Assembly (NCBI GenBank): GCA_003978805.1
Contig: QNYI01000098.1
Span: 1 to 7,964 of the forward strand
DNA from: Desulfurobacterium sp.
Lineage (GTDB): Bacteria > Aquificota > Aquificia > Desulfurobacteriales > Desulfurobacteriaceae
DNA: 7,964 nt
Direction of reading: 5' to 3'
Shown: piece after piece, positions 5,187 through 7,964 of the stretch
How positions within the stretch are numbered: the first letter of the stretch is position 1
How the letters are laid out: every line of letters starts with the position of its first letter
Translations under genes and position numbers: made by a program
The notes under the pieces: generated by a model
Told to the model about the DNA's origin: nothing
Seen by the model: the letters and a program-made list of their open reading frames with translations, nothing else
The model's database searches: none

Positions 5187-7469
5187 CTAAGTTTTAAAGG
5201 TGGATATGATGCTGTTCAGCTCGTCTATTTCCCTGTAGAGCTCCTTTATCTTCGCAAGCATCTCTTCAACGCTCTTAGCGTTTGACTCGGAGATACCGTC
5301 TATCTCCTTTATGCTCTCAATAAGGCTCTCAACCTGAGATATCAGCTTATCGGAACTCTCTTTAAGCGTCCTTGATACTTCCCGCGTTTTCTCCATCACA
5401 TCGGCAACTTCCCCGACCTCACCTACAACGTGGGTGGAAACTGTCCTCAGGAACTCTATGTTCTCGGAGTTACTCTTTTCTATCTTCTGGGTAGTTTCAG
5501 AAATGGAGTGAACGATACCCCCCAGTATTCTGTTGATATTGACGGTATTCCTCTGAATCTGCTCCGCCAGCTTCCTTATCTCCTCCGCAACGACGGCAAA
5601 CCCTTTCCCAGCCTCTCCAGCTTTAGCTGCCTCTATGGAAGCGTTGAGGGCAAGCAGGTTCGTCTTATCTGCAATGTCCTCTATTATCTCTATGATGTTC
5701 TTTATGTTCTCGGCCTCCCTGTTCAGCTCCTTAAGTTCCCTTACAGAGGCCAAGCTCTCCCTCTCGGTCTTCTCCACCGTTTTCTGGAGCTCCCCTATGC
5801 TGTCCAACATCAACTTAAGCTTCCTGCTCGCCCTCTCAACCTCCTTCTCAGAGGAAGAAACGAGCTCCTTAAATTCCTTGATAGGCTCGGCCATTTCACC
5901 GGCAGTCCTTGTAGTTCTCCTTACAGTTTCTTTCTCCTCCTCTATCCTCCTTTTAACGTTTTCGGCGTTATTCTTGAGAACCGTTGCTATTTCAACGTTA
6001 CGGTGGGCTGACTGCTTCGCCCTTTCAATTATCATCCTAACCTTCTCTATGAAGGCATTAAAGTACTTGGCCGCTATGCCAAGCTCGTCTCTACGGTCAA
6101 TAGAGAGCTTCTTGGTTAAATCCCCCTCACCCTCGGCCAAGTCCCTCGTCGTAAGGATGAGCTCTCTAAGGGGAGTGACAATACTCCTCTTAACAAAGAC
6201 AAGGAAAACAACGACCATTACAAAAAGGAAAAAGAGGGTAAAGATGAGCATCTTGTTCTTCTTAGGCGATGTAACCCCTGAAAGTACCTCTCCCTCCTCT
6301 ATCTCTGCTACGATTGCCCACCTCTTACCAAAAACGTTAATCGGAGCGTAGGAGACGAGGACTTTCTTCCCGAAAAAGTTTTCAGAAATTGCAACTCCCT
6401 TCTCTCCCCTAAGGGCCCTCCTTACAGGCAAGGTATCTACTTTTAGCACTCCTATGGTAGTCCCTGCCTTTCTCACAGTAGGGTTATCTATCTCCCTCAG
6501 GAACCTCACGTTGTTCTTAAGCGTATAGTCAGAACCGACAATGTAAACCTCTCCCGTCCTGCCGAGGCCGGCCTCCCTAAACCGGTAGTTGAAGTTGACT
6601 ATGGCGTCTATCTTATCTATGGGAAGCTGGAAAATTAGGACTCCCAACTTCCTCTTACCTTCGTAAATGGGGGTTGCTATAAAGGCGGCAGGCTGGTTGT
6701 AACTCGGCTCGTAAGGCTTAAAGTCAGAAAAAACAACCCTACCGGGAGGAGAGTCTATCGCCTCCTTAAAGGCCTTGGCTATTCCGGTACCACTGTAAGG
6801 ACCAGAGAGGAGGTTCGTCGCAAAGTCCTTCTCCTTAAACGTCGTATAAACTATGGTTCCCTTCTCGTCAACCAAGAAAATATCGTAAAGGCCAAACTCT
6901 TTAAGCAAGTAGTTAAAGTCGGGATGGAACTTCCTGTGAGCCTCTACGTAAGAGCAAGGGTACTTATCGCTATAGGTGAGCCTGTTCTTCTTCCCTATAG
7001 GGTACGGGTTCTCCACTATAAAGATGAACTGCGCCAGTAGCCCATTGAGATCCTTGGGAAGGTAGAAGTCTAACTCACGGCGGGGCGGAGCTCCCGGGAT
7101 GTCGTAGTTTACCAAGTTTAAGTAGTGCTTTTCGTACTCCCTCTCTAAAGCCCTCTTAACGTAGTCAACGTCAAGGTCTAACTCCTTAGATAGTTTGTAG
7201 AAAGAATCCTTAAAGGCCTTTAGGCTCTCCCTCGCAAGGCTACTGTTGGCAACCGAGGAGAGGAGGTTCTCCATATAGGAGAAGTAATCCTCAACGTGCT
7301 GACTCTTAGCTTCCCTTACAACAGTTAGCCTCTGAAAGGTCTCTGAAATAAGGTTCTCCTTAGCTGCCCTGTAAGAGGAAAAGCCCAGAATTAAGGTTAA
7401 GACAAGTATCCCGACTAGTCCCCCGAAGGTAACTTTCTTTCCGAGGGACATGTCCTTTAACAGCTTCAT
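5187..7469 (-). CDS. Methyl-accepting chemotaxis protein with large dCache-type periplasmic sensor
   Basis: This 760-residue membrane chemoreceptor signals through CheA/CheW. A short cytoplasmic start is followed by TM1 (about 13-31), a periplasmic sensor of about 370 residues, TM2 (407-427), a HAMP domain (about 428-480, with P433) and a long coiled-coil signalling domain. The hairpin tip [17 protein letters not shown] and [14 protein letters not shown] (599-630) is diagnostic. About 140 residues flank the tip on each side, suggesting a 36-40-heptad receptor. The sensor shows the segment [15 protein letters not shown] (195-209), then [14 protein letters not shown] (212-225), [16 protein letters not shown] (248-263) and [10 protein letters not shown] (305-314), as in a dCache subgroup I associate with gamma- and deltaproteobacterial receptors; the ligand is unknown. 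It has no C-terminal CheR/CheB tethering pentapeptide (the end is ISTFKT). The ATG start has GGGAAG 6 bases upstream. It heads the operon with the kinase and rsmB, an unusual pairing. Confidence 0.95.
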   Translation of the reverse strand: MKLLKDMSLGKKVTFGGLVGILVLTLILGFSSYRAAKENLISETFQRLTVVREAKSQHVEDYFSYMENLLSSVANSSLARESLKAFKDSFYKLSKELDLDVDYVKRALEREYEKHYLNLVNYDIPGAPPRRELDFYLPKDLNGLLAQFIFIVENPYPIGKKNRLTYSDKYPCSYVEAHRKFHPDFNYLLKEFGLYDIFLVDEKGTIVYTTFKEKDFATNLLSGPYSGTGIAKAFKEAIDSPPGRVVFSDFKPYEPSYNQPAAFIATPIYEGKRKLGVLIFQLPIDKIDAIVNFNYRFREAGLGRTGEVYIVGSDYTLKNNVRFLREIDNPTVRKAGTTIGVLKVDTLPVRRALRGEKGVAISENFFGKKVLVSYAPINVFGKRWAIVAEIEEGEVLSGVTSPKKNKMLIFTLFFLFVMVVVFLVFVKRSIVTPLRELILTTRDLAEGEGDLTKKLSIDRRDELGIAAKYFNAFIEKVRMIIERAKQSAHRNVEIATVLKNNAENVKRRIEEEKETVRRTTRTAGEMAEPIKEFKELVSSSEKEVERASRKLKLMLDSIGELQKTVEKTERESLASVRELKELNREAENIKNIIEIIEDIADKTNLLALNASIEAAKAGEAGKGFAVVAEEIRKLAEQIQRNTVNINRILGGIVHSISETTQKIEKSNSENIEFLRTVSTHVVGEVGEVADVMEKTREVSRTLKESSDKLISQVESLIESIKEIDGISESNAKSVEEMLAKIKELYREIDELNSIISTFKT

Positions 7470-7501
7470 CTGACTCTTCCCTTTTTCGTTAATCTCTTTA
7501 A

Positions 7502-7510
7502 ATCATAACA
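7502..7510 (-). promoter_or_regulatory. Possible extended -10 promoter of the chemoreceptor operon
   Basis: On the - strand this reads TGTTATGAT, an extended -10 (TGN followed by TATGAT, one mismatch to TATAAT). It would start transcription about 25 bases before the ATG at 7469. There is no good -35 box at 16-18 bases, which extended -10 promoters can tolerate. A TAAAGT at 7528-7523 slightly recalls the sigma-28 -35 element used for chemotaxis genes, but the matching GCCGATAA is absent. Confidence 0.35.
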
Positions 7511-7559
7511 AAACCCAAGGTTACTTTATATCGTAAAATTTTCAAAACACTTTAAAGTC

Positions 7560-7564
7560 GGAGG
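7560..7564 (+). promoter_or_regulatory. Ribosome binding site of carB
   Basis: GGAGG lies 5 bases before the TTG at 7570-7572 and fixes that TTG as the start. No ATG lies nearby in frame, and the protein N-terminus MPKREDI then matches the usual CarB start. Confidence 0.75.
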
Positions 7565-7569
7565 CTCCT

Positions 7570-7964
7570 TTGCCAAAGAGGGAAGATATTAGGAGAATCC
7601 TTATCATCGGTTCTGGTCCCATAGTAATCGGTCAAGCCGCCGAGTTTGACTACTCGGGAACTCAGGCGTGTAAAGCCCTAAAGGAGGAAGGCTACGAGGT
7701 CATACTCGTCAACTCCAACCCGGCAACAATTATGACCGACCCCGGTATCGCCGATAGAACCTACATAGAACCACTGACCTTAGAGGTCCTTGAGAAGATC
7801 ATCGCCAAGGAAAGGCCTGACGCCCTCCTCCCGACAGTGGGAGGACAGACAGCCCTCAACTTGGCCGTGGAACTCTACGAAGCCGGAATCTTAGAACGTT
7901 ACGGCGTTGAACTGATAGGAGCCAAGGTAGAGGCCATAAAGAAGGCGGAGGACAGGGAGCTCTT
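7570..7964 (+). CDS. carB: Carbamoyl-phosphate synthase large subunit, N-terminal part
   Basis: The first 131 residues of CarB are present; the gene runs off the right edge. CarB makes carbamoyl phosphate from bicarbonate, ATP and ammonia supplied by the CarA glutaminase, feeding pyrimidine and arginine synthesis. The start [21 protein letters not shown] is typical, with the dinucleotide-fold loop GSGPIVIGQ (14-22), then [18 protein letters not shown] (25-42), [11 protein letters not shown] (48-58) and [12 protein letters not shown] (88-99). This covers the pre-ATP-grasp domain and reaches the beginning of the first ATP-grasp domain. The start is TTG. The gene is transcribed away from the chemoreceptor operon, presumably from its own promoter. 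In Aquifex aeolicus carB is split in two; whether that holds here cannot be seen from the window. Confidence 0.95.
   Translation, partial: MPKREDIRRILIIGSGPIVIGQAAEFDYSGTQACKALKEEGYEVILVNSNPATIMTDPGIADRTYIEPLTLEVLEKIIAKERPDALLPTVGGQTALNLAVELYEAGILERYGVELIGAKVEAIKKAEDREL

Larger units (their letters stand above)
7470..7569. promoter_or_regulatory. Divergent intergenic region between the chemoreceptor gene and carB
   Basis: This 100-base, AT-rich stretch is the only real intergenic gap in the window and must carry the promoters of both the - strand chemoreceptor operon and carB. On the + strand a TAAAAT hexamer at 7534-7539 could be the carB -10, but no matching -35 is seen 16-18 bases upstream. 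No attenuator, PyrR-binding loop or riboswitch fold is recognisable before carB. Confidence 0.6.

Noticed and set aside
5430..6011. A 193-codon + strand open frame
   Set aside because: It lies wholly antisense to the conserved signalling domain of the chemoreceptor, with no ribosome binding site or family motif.
5635..6351. A 238-codon + strand open frame, rich in Ser, Leu and Phe, that looks like a membrane protein
   Set aside because: It is the antisense of the Glu/Lys-rich coiled coil, HAMP and TM2 of the chemoreceptor, whose reverse complement naturally gives Ser/Leu/Phe-rich frames. The chemoreceptor on the other strand has unmistakable motifs.
7551..7571. Possible hairpin (AAAG..GGA/TCC..TTT) covering the carB ribosome binding site
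   Set aside because: The perfect GGAG/CTCC palindrome would leave a one-base loop, and the alternative pairing has only short stems with a bulge, too weak to claim as a regulatory fold in a thermophile.

Overview
The window looks like part of the chromosome of a thermophilic, diderm bacterium, probably Aquificota and perhaps close to the Desulfurobacteriaceae (Thermovibrio-like). This placement is an inference from several signs: moderate GC, heavy use of AGG/AGA for arginine and GGA for glycine, proteins rich in Lys and Glu, frequent TTG starts behind strong Shine-Dalgarno sequences, very tight gene packing, a heptose phosphatase implying LPS, and an archaeal-type AK6-like kinase. No rRNA, tRNA, mobile element or CRISPR array is visible.

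Left half, + strand (about 1-3365): the tail of an unrecognised gene is followed by hyuB (hydantoinase B/oxoprolinase family), gmhB (heptose-bisphosphate phosphatase) and truD (tRNA pseudouridine-13 synthase). The last three are linked by 4-base stop/start overlaps and must be one transcription unit. Their products are functionally unrelated, as is common in the mixed operons of this type of organism.

Middle and right, - strand (7469 down to 3362): a large dCache-type methyl-accepting chemotaxis protein comes first. Sixteen bases after it comes a small AK6/Fap7-like nucleotide kinase, whose 3' end overlaps the start of rsmB (16S rRNA m5C967 methyltransferase) by 53 bases. The rsmB reading frame is broken near its 3' end. 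The conserved final 51 codons are present and intact, but in a different frame, and they end at 3362, where the stop codon interlocks with that of the convergent truD. The break is the clearest anomaly in the window: an assembly or sequencing error, a real mutation, or (less likely) recoding.

Right edge: a 100-base AT-rich divergent intergenic region separates the chemoreceptor from the 5' end of carB (carbamoyl-phosphate synthase large subunit), which runs off the window.

Nothing here is a convincing wholly new system. The most interesting biological lead is the translational overlap of an AK6/Fap7-like kinase, a family tied to small-subunit ribosome maturation in archaea and eukaryotes, with a bacterial 16S rRNA methyltransferase.
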